DNA of 64,000 nucleotides, taken from positions 1 to 64,000 of the forward strand of contig PHCQ01000005.1 of the NCBI GenBank assembly GCA_002840835.1. Direction: 5' to 3'. The DNA comes from Betaproteobacteria bacterium HGW-Betaproteobacteria-16. GTDB taxonomy: Bacteria > Pseudomonadota > Gammaproteobacteria > Burkholderiales > Burkholderiaceae_C. Position 1 is the first letter of the stretch, and every line of letters starts with the position of its first letter. This document shows, piece after piece, positions 24,812-33,839 of the stretch. Both the position numbers and the translations under genes were made by a program. The notes under the pieces were generated by a model. It saw only the letters and a program-made list of their open reading frames with translations, was not told the DNA's origin and did no database searches.

Positions 24812-27532
24812 TCAGGACGTCATCGCCTTGTGTTTCAGCGCCAGGCGGATCTGCTTCTCGGATTCAAGCAGCGCGAAGAGCGCCACACCGACGCCCACGA
24901 TCAGCACTCCGTCCCAGAAGGGCACAGATTCTGTGACAAAGATGCCCTGCAGCACCGGCAGGTACGTGATGGCGAACTGCGCCACCACCACGGCCAGAAC
25001 CGTGGCCCAGACCGTGGGCGTGCCGCGAACGGCCTGCCAAGTGAGCGAGGTGCCGTAGATGTTGCGGATGAAAAACAGGTGGAAAACCTCCAGCACCACC
25101 ATCGTGTTCAGCGCGATCGTGCGCGCCAGGTCCAGCGAATAGCCGCGATCCACCGCGTAGGCGTACATGCCATACACCCCACCCAGAAACAGCAGCGACA
25201 CCAACACGATGTGCCAAACGAGTTCACCCGAGAGCAGCGGCTCGTTCCTGCGACGGGGTGCGCGGCGCATGGTGCCTGCCTCGGTGGGCTCGAAAGCCAG
25301 CGCCATGCCCAGCGTGATTGCGGTGATCAGATTGATCCAGAGAATCTGCACCGGCGTGATCGGCAACGCCAGCCCGAAAAGCAGTGCCACCACGATCGTC
25401 ATGGCCTCACCAGCGTTGGTCGGCAGCGTCCAGCTGATGACCTTCTTGATGTTGTCGTAAACCGTTCGCCCTTCTCGCACGGCCGCGACGATGGAGGCGA
25501 AATTGTCGTCCGCAAGGACCAATTCCGCAGCTTCCTTGGCGGCTTCGCTGCCTTTGAGCCCCATCGCGATGCCGGCGTCGGCCCGCTTGAGCGCGGGTGC
25601 GTCGTTCACGCCGTCCCCGGTCATGGCCACCGTCATGCCGTGGGACTGCAAGGCCATCACCAGCCGCAGCTTGTGTTCCGGACTGGCACGGGCAAAGATG
25701 TCGGTCTCGACCACCGCTGCAGCGAGCGCTGTCTCGTCCATGGCATCGAGGTCTGCCCCGGTCAGCACGCTGTCCGGGTTCTGCAAGCCGATTTGCCGAC
25801 CGATGGCTGCAGCGGTGCCTTTGTGGTCACCGGTGATCATCTTGACGCGGATGCCCGCGCCTCGGCACTCGGCCACCGCTTCTGCCGCTTCGGCGCGTGG
25901 TGGGTCGATCAGCCCCACCAGCCCGAGCAAGACCAGTGGGCCACCCACGTCGGCAAACGCGAGCAGGGTGTGTTCTGCAGCGACTTGCCTGACCGCGAAA
26001 GCGAGGACCCGCTGCCCTTGCGCAGCGATGCGTTCGGCCTCCTCTTGCCAATGGGCCAAGTCCAACGGTTCAGTGCCCCCGCTGTGGCCACGTTGCTGTA
26101 CGCACATTGTCAGGATCTGCTCCGGTGCACCCTTCACCGAAATCAGCGCATGGCCTTCGTGGTCGTGGTTCAGGCTGGCCATGAAGCGGTGCCGGGCGTC
26201 GAAGGGAATCGCATCGGTGCGCGTCCAGGCGGCCAGTTCTTGCCGCGCCTCCAGACCACACTTGCCCGACAGGGCCAGCAGCGCACCTTCCATCGGGTCG
26301 CCCTCGACCGTCCAGGCTCCGTCGCGCTCCAACAGTGAGGCGTCGTTGCACAGAGCGGCTGCGCGCGCCAGTTCCTCCAGGATGGGGTACTCCTGCCCGT
26401 TGACCGGGTGGTCATCAAGCCGGATCGTTCCTCGCGGCTCATAGCCAGTGCCATCGATAGAAAAGTGATGCGCGCTGGTGGCCACCGAGGCGGCCATCAT
26501 CTCGTTGCGGGTCAGGGTGCCTGTCTTGTCGGTGCAGATCACCGATACCGAGCCCAGGGTCTCGATCGCCGGGAGGCGGCGAACGATGGCGTTCCGGCGC
26601 GCCATGGCCTGCACACCCACCGCGAGAGTGATTGTCAACACCGCGGGCAAACCCTCTGGAATGGCTGCAACCGACAGGCCCACCACCGCCATGAAAATGT
26701 CGCCAAACGCGAAGTGACCCACGAAGTAGCCGAAGGCAAGCAACAAGGCGGCGATCAGAAGAATGAGCACGGTCAACCAGCGTGCGAAGATGTTCATCTG
26801 ATTGATCAGCGGCGTGGTCATCGTCTCGACCCGTGACATCATGTCACTGATGCGCCCGATCTCGGTTTCGGCGCCCGTGCCCACCACCACACCACGACCT
26901 GCGCCGCAGGTGATCAGCGTGCCGCTGTAGGCCATGCACATCCGGTCGCCGATGGCGGCCTCGGCGGCCACGGCCTGGGTTCGCTTTTCGATGGGCATCG
27001 ACTCGCCCGTCAGCAGTGCCTCCTGGATCTGCAGGTTGAGCGTCTGGATCAGCCGCAGGTCGGCGGGCACCTTGTCGCCCGCCTCCAGCAGAACCACGTC
27101 GCCAGGCACCAACGCCTCGCCATCGACCGAGCGGCGATCGCCGTCGCGCAGCACCGCCGCGCGCGGCGCGAGCATGCGGCGGATCGCAGCCATGGCCTTT
27201 TCCGCTTTGCCCTCCTGAACGAAACCGATCACCGCATTCCCGAGCACCACCGCCAGGATGACCAGGGTGTCGACGATATGCCCCAGCGCGGCGGTGACCA
27301 CTGCCGATCCCAGCAGCACGTAGATCAGGATGTTGTGGAAGTGCAGCAGGAACCGCAGCCAGGCGCTGCGCTGTGGTGGCTCGGGCAGCCGGTTGGGGCC
27401 TTGTTCCTGGAGGCGAGCGTCTGCCTCAGCTTGGGTGAGCCCGCCCGTCGACGTTCGGGCCAGATCCAAGGCAGCCTCGGAAGCCAGCGCGTGCCATGGA
27501 CATGGTGCTTGAATTTCCGACTCTGATCGCAT
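24812..27532 (-). CDS. P-type cation-transporting ATPase (P2-like)
   Basis: A 906-residue P-type ATPase. A cation-transporter N domain (LTQAEADARLQEQGPNRLPE) and the actuator motif LLTGESMPIEK are followed by the M4 motif VAAIPEGLPAVL, the phosphorylation site DKTGTLT (Asp335) and the nucleotide site KGAPEQIL. The hinge reads MTGDGVNDAPALK, and the M5/M6 ligands are ISWTLPTNAGEAMTI and QILWINLITAITLG. PEGLP with NAGE and N-L-I-T-A fits calcium- or sodium/potassium-type P2 pumps; the ion is not determined. The C-terminal transmembrane bundle is complete. A weak ribosome site precedes ATG 27532. Similar pumps accompany USP, sHsp and PHA genes in other proteobacterial low-oxygen loci. Confidence 0.9.
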   Translation of the reverse strand: MRSESEIQAPCPWHALASEAALDLARTSTGGLTQAEADARLQEQGPNRLPEPPQRSAWLRFLLHFHNILIYVLLGSAVVTAALGHIVDTLVILAVVLGNAVIGFVQEGKAEKAMAAIRRMLAPRAAVLRDGDRRSVDGEALVPGDVVLLEAGDKVPADLRLIQTLNLQIQEALLTGESMPIEKRTQAVAAEAAIGDRMCMAYSGTLITCGAGRGVVVGTGAETEIGRISDMMSRVETMTTPLINQMNIFARWLTVLILLIAALLLAFGYFVGHFAFGDIFMAVVGLSVAAIPEGLPAVLTITLAVGVQAMARRNAIVRRLPAIETLGSVSVICTDKTGTLTRNEMMAASVATSAHHFSIDGTGYEPRGTIRLDDHPVNGQEYPILEELARAAALCNDASLLERDGAWTVEGDPMEGALLALSGKCGLEARQELAAWTRTDAIPFDARHRFMASLNHDHEGHALISVKGAPEQILTMCVQQRGHSGGTEPLDLAHWQEEAERIAAQGQRVLAFAVRQVAAEHTLLAFADVGGPLVLLGLVGLIDPPRAEAAEAVAECRGAGIRVKMITGDHKGTAAAIGRQIGLQNPDSVLTGADLDAMDETALAAAVVETDIFARASPEHKLRLVMALQSHGMTVAMTGDGVNDAPALKRADAGIAMGLKGSEAAKEAAELVLADDNFASIVAAVREGRTVYDNIKKVISWTLPTNAGEAMTIVVALLFGLALPITPVQILWINLITAITLGMALAFEPTEAGTMRRAPRRRNEPLLSGELVWHIVLVSLLFLGGVYGMYAYAVDRGYSLDLARTIALNTMVVLEVFHLFFIRNIYGTSLTWQAVRGTPTVWATVLAVVVAQFAITYLPVLQGIFVTESVPFWDGVLIVGVGVALFALLESEKQIRLALKHKAMTS

Positions 27533-28108
27533 GCTTCGTTCTGCCGTATGAAGGTGATACCTTCGTCTTTTTCACTGTAGTGAGTTGGTGGCGAATGACC
27601 CCTGACGTGCCTCAACGTCTGCGCCGATGCCTTCACTACAAAAAACAGAGGCGCGGCCCTGCGCACTGAACGGCGGTTGCTCAATTGGCTCGCCCTCTAC
27701 AGGTCATCGGCTGCAACGGATGGTCTGATCACCTCGAAGGTGCTGTCGCGGGTCATAGTGATCCAGGAGTTGATCGACGACTTCGAGATGCGGATCAAAC
27801 CAGGCTGGAGCAACTGATAGCTTTTCTCCTTTCAGAACAGGCCACGGGAAAACCTGATCAACAATGTGCCACCGTCGTCCCCTGCGGAACAATTCCAGCG
27901 GATCGGCTGCTCTGGGTCGGGAACTCAAGTTCGTACTTGGCGCTTCCAGTCGTTCTCGGGACCTTGTCCGGTTGGCCTCGGACGAGTGATCGGTGTGGGT
28001 AGCACTGCGGAAACCTGAGGTCTGGCTTCTGCGCCAGCCGTTCCACACCCAAACTCACTGGCGGTTTTGCCGGAAGATCAGGTTGTCCGCCGGAGTGCCC
28101 GGCTGAAC
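27533..28108. other. 576-base gap without a recognised gene
   Basis: Lower coding quality than its flanks. A minus-strand stretch around 27730-27910 encodes protein-like text (LFRRGRRWHIVDQVFPWPVL, HLEVVDQLLDHYDPRQHLRG) that I cannot assign. TCACTGTAGTGA (27571-27582) is a 12-base palindrome upstream of the P-type ATPase, and its half TTCACTAC recurs near 27633. No FNR-type box was found. Confidence 0.35.
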
Positions 28109-28807
28109 CTACTGGCGACTTGAATGCAGAAACGTGCTGCGTCCTTCAAGAGCCAAGCAGTCTGAGAAGCGCCGCCCGCGTTCATCCCTGAACTGCCGGG
28201 CAGTGACGCGAACCTCGCCAATGCGGTCAACTCGCAAGTGTCTGAAGCTCTGAGCCCTTTCGCACCAGATCGTAAGAAGCCAGACCGAGTCGAAAACCGT
28301 GAGTCCGAGCGGGCGAGCGAGCCGTGTCGAGAACTGGTCAGCAATGCTCGTGTAGTCAATTTCCAGCACCCGGTGGTGGCGAATTGCGTCACGCAGTACA
28401 CCCAGATGGGGGGTGTTGGCGGCATCGCTGGGTCCTGCCTCAAATGAACTGTCGAGAAGCTCGCGGCGCGCATCCTCCCCCACGGCCGAAGCCAACTTGG
28501 CTGCTGCGCGGCGCGCGGCTTCCGACATGCCGGGGTCTGCGCGCGCAGCGACCAGCCGAACGCCCAGTGCCAGGGCCGACAACTCGTCCTCGTCCAGTCT
28601 CAGTGAAGGCATGAAGTAGCCAGATTCGATCACATAGCCGACGCCTCCTTCACCACGGATCGGAGCGCCCATCGCCTGTAAATCGGCAATGTCCCGGTAC
28701 AGCGTGCGCAGCGATACACCCAGGTCAAGCGCAAGGGTTCGCGCTGGCACAGCGTTGCGCCGCAGCCGGAGTTCGTCGAGTAGCTGGAACAGCCGAAAAA
28801 GTCTCAT
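28109..28807 (-). CDS. YafY-type HTH/WYL transcriptional regulator
   Basis: About 232 residues. An N-terminal helix-turn-helix (MRLFRLFQLLDELR, RTLALDLGVSLRTLYRDIAD, GEGGVGYVIESGY) is followed by a WYL ligand-sensing domain (LEIDYTS, ARPLGLTVFDSVWLLTIWCE, FRHLRVDRIGEV). The regulator probably controls the divergent secreted protein gene at 28881, from which it is separated by 73 bases. ATG 28807 matches the usual family start; GTG 28831 is an alternative that adds eight residues. Neither has a strong ribosome site. Confidence 0.85.
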   Translation of the reverse strand: MRLFRLFQLLDELRLRRNAVPARTLALDLGVSLRTLYRDIADLQAMGAPIRGEGGVGYVIESGYFMPSLRLDEDELSALALGVRLVAARADPGMSEAARRAAAKLASAVGEDARRELLDSSFEAGPSDAANTPHLGVLRDAIRHHRVLEIDYTSIADQFSTRLARPLGLTVFDSVWLLTIWCERAQSFRHLRVDRIGEVRVTARQFRDERGRRFSDCLALEGRSTFLHSSRQ

Positions 28808-28880
28808 AAAGCCACTGCCATTTTCTGACACGACCTGAAATTAGCATGAGTCCGTCCAACAACAAAGAAAGGATGTGGAC

Positions 28881-29339
28881 ATGCGTTATGTGCAAATGCT
28901 GCCGCTGGTGATGACCCTTTTGGCCATGCCCGCTTTGGCCCAAACCCAGGAGAGTCAAATGAATCCCAAAAATGAAGTTCTTGCCATTGTCAATGCGATG
29001 ACCGCTGCCTTCGCCAAGGGCGACATCGATGCCGTGATGTCCACCTATGCGCCGGAGGCTGTGGTCGTTGGTGAACCCGGCAGCCCGGTCACGGGGGAAG
29101 CTGCGCTGAGAACAATGTTTGCTTCTTATGTCGAGGCAGGTGTTTCATTTACCTATGGCGCGCACGAAGTCGTTATCGCCGGGGACACCGCCCTGCACCT
29201 TATGAAGTGGACAGCGCCGCAACCTGATGGTGAGCAAGCCAGCGCCCTTTCGGTTGCGGTGCTTCGCCGCCAGCCGGAAGGCACCTGGAAAATGGTCATC
29301 GACCACCCGTTTGGCGATGGCGTAATGGGCGCCAAGTGA
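28881..29339 (+). CDS. Secreted SnoaL/DUF4440-type protein
   Basis: A 152-residue exported protein: signal peptide MRYVQMLPLVMTLLAMPALA followed by an NTF2-like fold. Its helix VLAIVNAMTAAFAKGDIDAV and strands MSTYAPEAVVVGEPGSPVTG, then VIAGDTALHLMKWTAP and TWKMVIDHPFGDG, match the DUF4440/SgcJ group. These cone-shaped domains bind small ligands or act as isomerase-like enzymes; a catalytic role cannot be assigned. GAAAGGATG lies before the ATG; a GTG two codons upstream is possible. The divergent WYL regulator suggests local control. Confidence 0.82.
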   Translation: MRYVQMLPLVMTLLAMPALAQTQESQMNPKNEVLAIVNAMTAAFAKGDIDAVMSTYAPEAVVVGEPGSPVTGEAALRTMFASYVEAGVSFTYGAHEVVIAGDTALHLMKWTAPQPDGEQASALSVAVLRRQPEGTWKMVIDHPFGDGVMGAK

Positions 29340-29567
29340 CTTGTGGCAATGCCCGATTCCATTTCCCGGAGTTGCCCCAAGCATGACCCAGAGTGCTGGT
29401 GAGCGACCTCCGCAGTTTAGCGGTCGTCCAGCTGTAGGAATCGATTGACGGCACCCAGCGTTGACCCGCCATTGATCGCGAAGGAACGAATCGCCAAGGC
29501 ACCACCGTGCCTGGTGCCATCGAAGCATCGGCCCAGAAGAAATCCCTCCGGAGAATGGAGGCGTCAC
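29340..29567. other. Intergenic region, nothing recognised
   Basis: These 228 bases separate the convergent DUF4440-type and lipase-like genes. I see no gene, and no clear terminator. Confidence 0.5.
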
Positions 29568-30443
29568 CTATGCAGAGTGGGTGCGCAGCCAAGCGACGAT
29601 GTCGGCCGTCACTTCATCACGATTGGTCTCATTCAAGATTTCGTGGCGAGCGGCTGGATACAGCCTGACAGTCACATCGGTCAGGCCTGCGTCGCGGTAG
29701 CGCTGCCCCAGGAGCTGAATCAATGCGCCGCCACCAGCGAGCGGGTCGGCGTCGCCAGAGGCGATCATGACGGGCAGGTTGTTGCGGATGCCCGCCAGCA
29801 GCGCTGGGTCTGCCAGTCGAGATGCGGGTGCGAACAGCGAAGGAATCACATCTTCCGGCACCTCCCACCCGCACCAGGGATCTGCAACATACGCATCCAC
29901 CTCGGCGTCATCGCGGGAAAGCCATTCGTAGCCTGTGCGGTGCTCAAAACCCGCATTGAATGCCGCCAGTCCGGCAGGTGCGTCTGCAGGTGCGTTGGCC
30001 ATGCCGGCGGCGAGCACGTCCAGCGCGGTGGAGCCAGACAGCACCACGCCCGCCCATGTGGATGCGTGGTCGAGCATGGCCGCCTGCGCTGCGAACGATC
30101 CCATTGAATGCGCGAACAGAAACACAGGAAGGTTGTCGTGCTGCGCGCGAAGCACTTTGCCGAACTGGGCCATATCGGCAATCAGCCCTGAAAAGCCAGC
30201 CGTGCCAAAGTCGCCCAGGCGCCCGTTGGCGGTGCGCCCGTGCCCGCGGTGGTCCACCGCATGGACCACAAATCCGGCCGCGTTCAGCGCGTTGGCAAAC
30301 CGGCCATAGCGCTCACCATGCTCGGCAAGCCCATGGGCGATCTGCACGACACCCGTGGGCTTGCCAGTGACGTTGGCCCAGGTGTATGTCGCGACCTTGG
30401 TGCCGTCTGCTTCGGAAAGAAAGGAGGAGGTGGAGGTAGTCAT
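29568..30443 (-). CDS. Alpha/beta hydrolase, monoacylglycerol-lipase-like
   Basis: A 291-residue serine hydrolase. The oxyanion segment VVQIAHGLAEHGERYGRFAN and the strand HAVDHRGHGRTANG are followed by the nucleophile elbow FAHSMGSFAA (AHSMG in place of the common GHSMG). The acid region is IASGDADPLAGGG and the histidine YPAARHEILNET. The match to the Hydrolase_4 group is strong, which points to a monoacylglycerol or short-chain ester substrate. No signal peptide. The frame extends 86 codons upstream of the chosen ATG (MTTSTSSFLSEADG) without homology; the ribosome site is weak. Confidence 0.87.
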   Translation of the reverse strand: MTTSTSSFLSEADGTKVATYTWANVTGKPTGVVQIAHGLAEHGERYGRFANALNAAGFVVHAVDHRGHGRTANGRLGDFGTAGFSGLIADMAQFGKVLRAQHDNLPVFLFAHSMGSFAAQAAMLDHASTWAGVVLSGSTALDVLAAGMANAPADAPAGLAAFNAGFEHRTGYEWLSRDDAEVDAYVADPWCGWEVPEDVIPSLFAPASRLADPALLAGIRNNLPVMIASGDADPLAGGGALIQLLGQRYRDAGLTDVTVRLYPAARHEILNETNRDEVTADIVAWLRTHSA

Positions 30444-30626
30444 CGCTTGATTCTCACACCGCGGCGGCTGCGCTCCACCTAGTGAAAACGGCAGGGTACC
30501 GGGCGCTGACATCTGTCGTTGAGGCTTGCGATGTCGATTTGGCCGCCTGTCGTTCGTCGTAGGGTGGCGAGAAGCCCCAAGATGGGCGCGCGCAGATCGG
30601 TCAGTCAACCCAACAGGAGTACAGAT

Positions 30627-30995
30627 ATGTCTTACATCGACGGTTTCGTGATTGCGGTCCCCAGGGCCAACAAGCAGAAGTTCATCGAGCACGCGCGCCA
30701 TTTCGACACCCTGTTCATCGAGTTGGGCGCCATCCGTGTGATCGAGGCATGGGGAGACGACGTTCCCGATGGCAAAGTCACTGACTTTCGCCGCGCTGTC
30801 CAGGCCGCGGTGGATGAGACGGTCGCCTTTTCGTGGGTGGAATGGCCAGACAAGGCCACCCGCGACGCCGGCATGAAGAGGATGATGGAAGACCCGCGCA
30901 TGGATCCGTCAAACCCAGACAACCCGCGCATGCCCTTTGACGGCAAACGCATGATCTTTGGCGGCTTCGAACAGGTGGTCGAAGTGAAGGCTTGA
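30627..30995 (+). CDS. DUF1428 family protein
   Basis: A 122-residue member of the DUF1428 family: MSYIDGFVIAVPRANKQKFI, then GAIRVIEAWGDDVPDGKVTD, FSWVEWPDKATRDAGMKRMM and MPFDGKRMIFGGFEQVVEV. The fold is an ABM/EthD-like dimeric ferredoxin type; the function is unknown. AGGAG stands eight bases before the ATG. It is a single-gene unit by spacing (157 bases to the RND operon). Confidence 0.92.
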   Translation: MSYIDGFVIAVPRANKQKFIEHARHFDTLFIELGAIRVIEAWGDDVPDGKVTDFRRAVQAAVDETVAFSWVEWPDKATRDAGMKRMMEDPRMDPSNPDNPRMPFDGKRMIFGGFEQVVEVKA

Positions 30996-31151
30996 GCAGC
31001 GTGGAGACGTCGAGCCTTCAGGTGCCGTTCGGGATGGATGCCCCCTGGGTTGTCAAAAAACGAAACCGTTCTGAAAAATATTGAAATGTTCGGAGCGCCA
31101 GATCGAATAGAGTCGCATTCCGGATCACCAACCTTCAGGGACCCCTTCCTC

Positions 31152-32582
31152 ATGAGACGATTGCTTGCCGCAGCGGCCAGCGCGGCGTTGTTGAGCGCGT
31201 GCAGCGTGACCAAGCCGCCGGCCGATGTATCCGTGGAACTGCCTGCCACCTGGTACGCGCCCCCATTGGCGCACCAGGGCAGCCCGGAGCAGCTCACCGC
31301 GTGGTGGAGCCGTTTTGAAGACCCCGTGCTCACCGACTGGATCGCTCGTGCCCAGGCGCAGAGCCCGTCGGTGGCATCAGCGCGTGCGCAGGTGTTTGCC
31401 GCCCGGGCGGCGCGTGCCGGGGCCGATGCACAGAACAACCCGCAACTGAGCGCCGTGGCCAACGCCAGCCGTGGCATCACCGATCCCACCGTGCCGCTGG
31501 GCACCGCTTTGGGGGCCGGCCTGCAAGCTTCGTGGACCGTGGGTTTGTGGGGCGAAGCGCAGGCGCGCCGGGGCAGCGCGCAGGCTCAGCAGGAAGCCGC
31601 CAACGCAGGCTGGCATGAAGCGCGGGTGCTGGTGGCATCTGAACTCGCGCAGTTGTACTTCGGGCAACGGCTTTGCCAGGCACAACTGGCGGTGGCAGCG
31701 CGCGACCGTGACTCCCGGGCCATCACCGCTGAAAACAATGCCATTTCAGAGCGTGCCGGGCTCACAGCGCCGGCCGTGGCTGCGTTGGCCCGCGCCAGCG
31801 GTGCCGAAGGTGCTGCGCGCTACCAGCAGCAGGACGAAGCCTGCGAGCGGCAACTGAAGTCACTCACGGCGCTCACCGCCGTGCCAGAACCCGAAGTGCG
31901 CCAGCGTCTGGTGCAAGCGCCAGACCTCCAGACCCTGCTGCAGTCGCCACAAATGGATCGCATGTTGTCGGTGAACGCTGTGCCGGCCGATGTGATCCGG
32001 CAACGGCCGGATGTGTATCGCGCTCAACGCGAACTCGTGGCCGCGAGCGAAGCCGTGGGCGTGGCGCGGGCTGCCTTGCTGCCCAGCTTGTCGCTCTCTG
32101 GCAGCGTTCTGCGCAACCGCCTCTCCGGCGGCGGCACAGAGGTCAGCTTTAACTCCTGGTCCATCGGCCCCATCTCACTGAGCTTTCCTTTGGTGGGGCG
32201 TGAGGCTCTGCAGTCTCAGGCGGACAGTGCGGTAGCGCGCTATGAAGCAGCCCAGGTCGCCTACGCCGCCACCTTGCGCCAGGCGGTGGCCGAGGTGGAG
32301 CAGGCCTTGGTCACGCTCTCTGGTCTGCGCGAGCGCAAGGCTGCCAGCGAGGTGGCTGTGGCTGGTTACGGCCAGTCGCTGCAGGCCACCGAGGCCCGGT
32401 ACCGCGCGGGGCTGGCCAACCTGAACGAACTGGAAGAAGCGCGCCGCCTCAAGCTCAACACCGACAGCAGCGCCGTCGCGCTGCAACAGGAACGCATCAA
32501 TGCCTGGATCCAGCTCTACGTCGCCCTGGGCGGCGGCTTCGATCCGGTGAACCCTTCTGACGCCATCAAAGAACCATCATGA
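31152..32582 (+). CDS. RND efflux outer-membrane lipoprotein (NodT/OprM type)
   Basis: A 476-residue TolC-like channel. Signal peptide with lipobox LLSAC (Cys about 17), then two outer-membrane efflux domains rich in long Ala/Gln helices (VASARAQVFAARAARAGADA, VTLSGLRERKAASEVAVAGY) with the hallmark IRQRPDVYRAQRELVAA (P-D-V/I-x-x-A-E/Q). First gene of a tripartite pump: its stop overlaps the adaptor start by four bases (ATGA). Confidence 0.9.
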   Translation: MRRLLAAAASAALLSACSVTKPPADVSVELPATWYAPPLAHQGSPEQLTAWWSRFEDPVLTDWIARAQAQSPSVASARAQVFAARAARAGADAQNNPQLSAVANASRGITDPTVPLGTALGAGLQASWTVGLWGEAQARRGSAQAQQEAANAGWHEARVLVASELAQLYFGQRLCQAQLAVAARDRDSRAITAENNAISERAGLTAPAVAALARASGAEGAARYQQQDEACERQLKSLTALTAVPEPEVRQRLVQAPDLQTLLQSPQMDRMLSVNAVPADVIRQRPDVYRAQRELVAASEAVGVARAALLPSLSLSGSVLRNRLSGGGTEVSFNSWSIGPISLSFPLVGREALQSQADSAVARYEAAQVAYAATLRQAVAEVEQALVTLSGLRERKAASEVAVAGYGQSLQATEARYRAGLANLNELEEARRLKLNTDSSAVALQQERINAWIQLYVALGGGFDPVNPSDAIKEPS

Positions 32583-33697
32583 ACGCAGCTTCTTCATCGC
32601 CCAAAAAACGCTGGCCCTGGGTGGCCCTTGCCCTGGTTCTGGTTGTGGTGGCCGGGGTGTTCATCAAGCGGCCCGCCACGTCTGCCGAAACCACTGAGGC
32701 CCCGGAGGATGCTGCACCCAAGCCTTCGCTCACTGTCACCGTGGCCAAGCCAGTGCGCAGCAGCCTGCCCATCCGCCTGCAGGCCAACGGCAACATCACC
32801 GCCTGGCAGGAAGCCAGCGTGGGGGCAGAGGTCAGCGGCCTGCGACTGGCGTCGGTGAACGTGAATGTGGGCGATGTGGTTCGCAAAGGCCAGGTGCTGG
32901 CCGTGTTCGCCAACGAAACCACCAAGGCCGACAGCCTGCAGAGCCAGGCGAACCTGATGCAGGCCGAAGCGAGCTTCGAGAATGCCAAGGCCGAAGCCGA
33001 CCGCGCGCGCTCCATCCAGGACACGGGGGCGTTGTCGAAATCCCAGATGGCGCAATACCTCACCCAGGAAAAAGTGGCACGCGCGCAATGGGAGGCCGCC
33101 AAGGCTGCCTTTGGCGCCACCGAGGTGCGCCTGGGCAACACCCGCGTGCTCGCGCCCGATGACGGCGTGATCTCTGCGCGCGGCGCCACCGTGGGCGCTG
33201 TGGTGGGTGCCGGGCAAGAGCTTTTTCGCATGATCCGCCAGAGCCGCATGGAGTGGCGCGGCGAGGTCACGCCCAGCGAAGTGGGCCGAATCAAGATCGG
33301 CCAGAAAGTGCAGGTGACGGCGGCCACCGGGCTGGAGATCAACGGCCAGGTGCGCGCCATTGCACCCAGTGCCGATCCACAAACGCGCAACATCCTGGTG
33401 TTTGTGGACCTGCCGCGCCACGCGGACCTGAAGGCCGGCACGTTTGCGAAGGGCAGCTTTGACCTCGGAGAAAGCGATTCGCTCACGGTGGACAGCCAGT
33501 CCATCGTGGTGCGCGACGGCAGCAATTACGTGTTCGTGATCGACGAGCAGAACAAGGCGAACCAGCGCAAGGTGCAAACAGGGCGACGGGTGGCGGAGCG
33601 CGTCGAGGTGCTGGAAGGCCTGAAGCCGGAAGAAGCCGTGGCGGTGCAGGGCGCGGGCTTCCTGAATGAAGCCGATCTGGTGAAAGTAGTGCAATGA
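32579..33697 (+). CDS. RND efflux periplasmic adaptor (MFP)
   Basis: A 372-residue membrane fusion protein. The N-terminal anchor WPWVALALVLVVVAGVFI is followed by the lipoyl/barrel-sandwich domain in two halves around a helical hairpin (EVSGLRLASVNVNVGDVVRK ... VLAPDDGVISARGATVGAVV). Beta-barrel and membrane-proximal domains complete it (VFVDLPRHADLKAGTFAKGS). It bridges the inner-membrane RND pump and the outer-membrane channel. It overlaps the preceding gene by four bases; the pump gene follows 142 bases later after a palindromic repeat. Confidence 0.92.
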   Translation: MNAASSSPKKRWPWVALALVLVVVAGVFIKRPATSAETTEAPEDAAPKPSLTVTVAKPVRSSLPIRLQANGNITAWQEASVGAEVSGLRLASVNVNVGDVVRKGQVLAVFANETTKADSLQSQANLMQAEASFENAKAEADRARSIQDTGALSKSQMAQYLTQEKVARAQWEAAKAAFGATEVRLGNTRVLAPDDGVISARGATVGAVVGAGQELFRMIRQSRMEWRGEVTPSEVGRIKIGQKVQVTAATGLEINGQVRAIAPSADPQTRNILVFVDLPRHADLKAGTFAKGSFDLGESDSLTVDSQSIVVRDGSNYVFVIDEQNKANQRKVQTGRRVAERVEVLEGLKPEEAVAVQGAGFLNEADLVKVVQ

Positions 33698-33777
33698 ACA
33701 CCGTACCTTCAAGCATGAAACGCTCCCAGCGAGAGGGCACTAGTCCAGAAACACCGCGGAACTGGCTTTGCCAGGCC

Positions 33778-33830
33778 GCAGGTGTTGCCCCCTTGAGGGG
33801 GAGGCGCCAGCGGCGCATCGGGGGTGGGGG
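33778..33830 (+). repeat. Intergenic GC-rich palindromic repeat
   Basis: A G/C-rich element containing CCCCCTTGAGGGGG, then GGCGCCAGCGGCGC and a GGGGGTGGGGG end, between the adaptor and pump genes of the RND operon. From memory, elements of this form (CCCCTTGAGGGGG, a small GC stem and TCGGGGGTGG) are frequent between genes in Comamonadaceae. Seeing one inside an operon suggests a mobile or REP-like sequence that may also modulate pump expression. Confidence 0.55.
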
Positions 33831-33839
33831 AGAGCCAGT

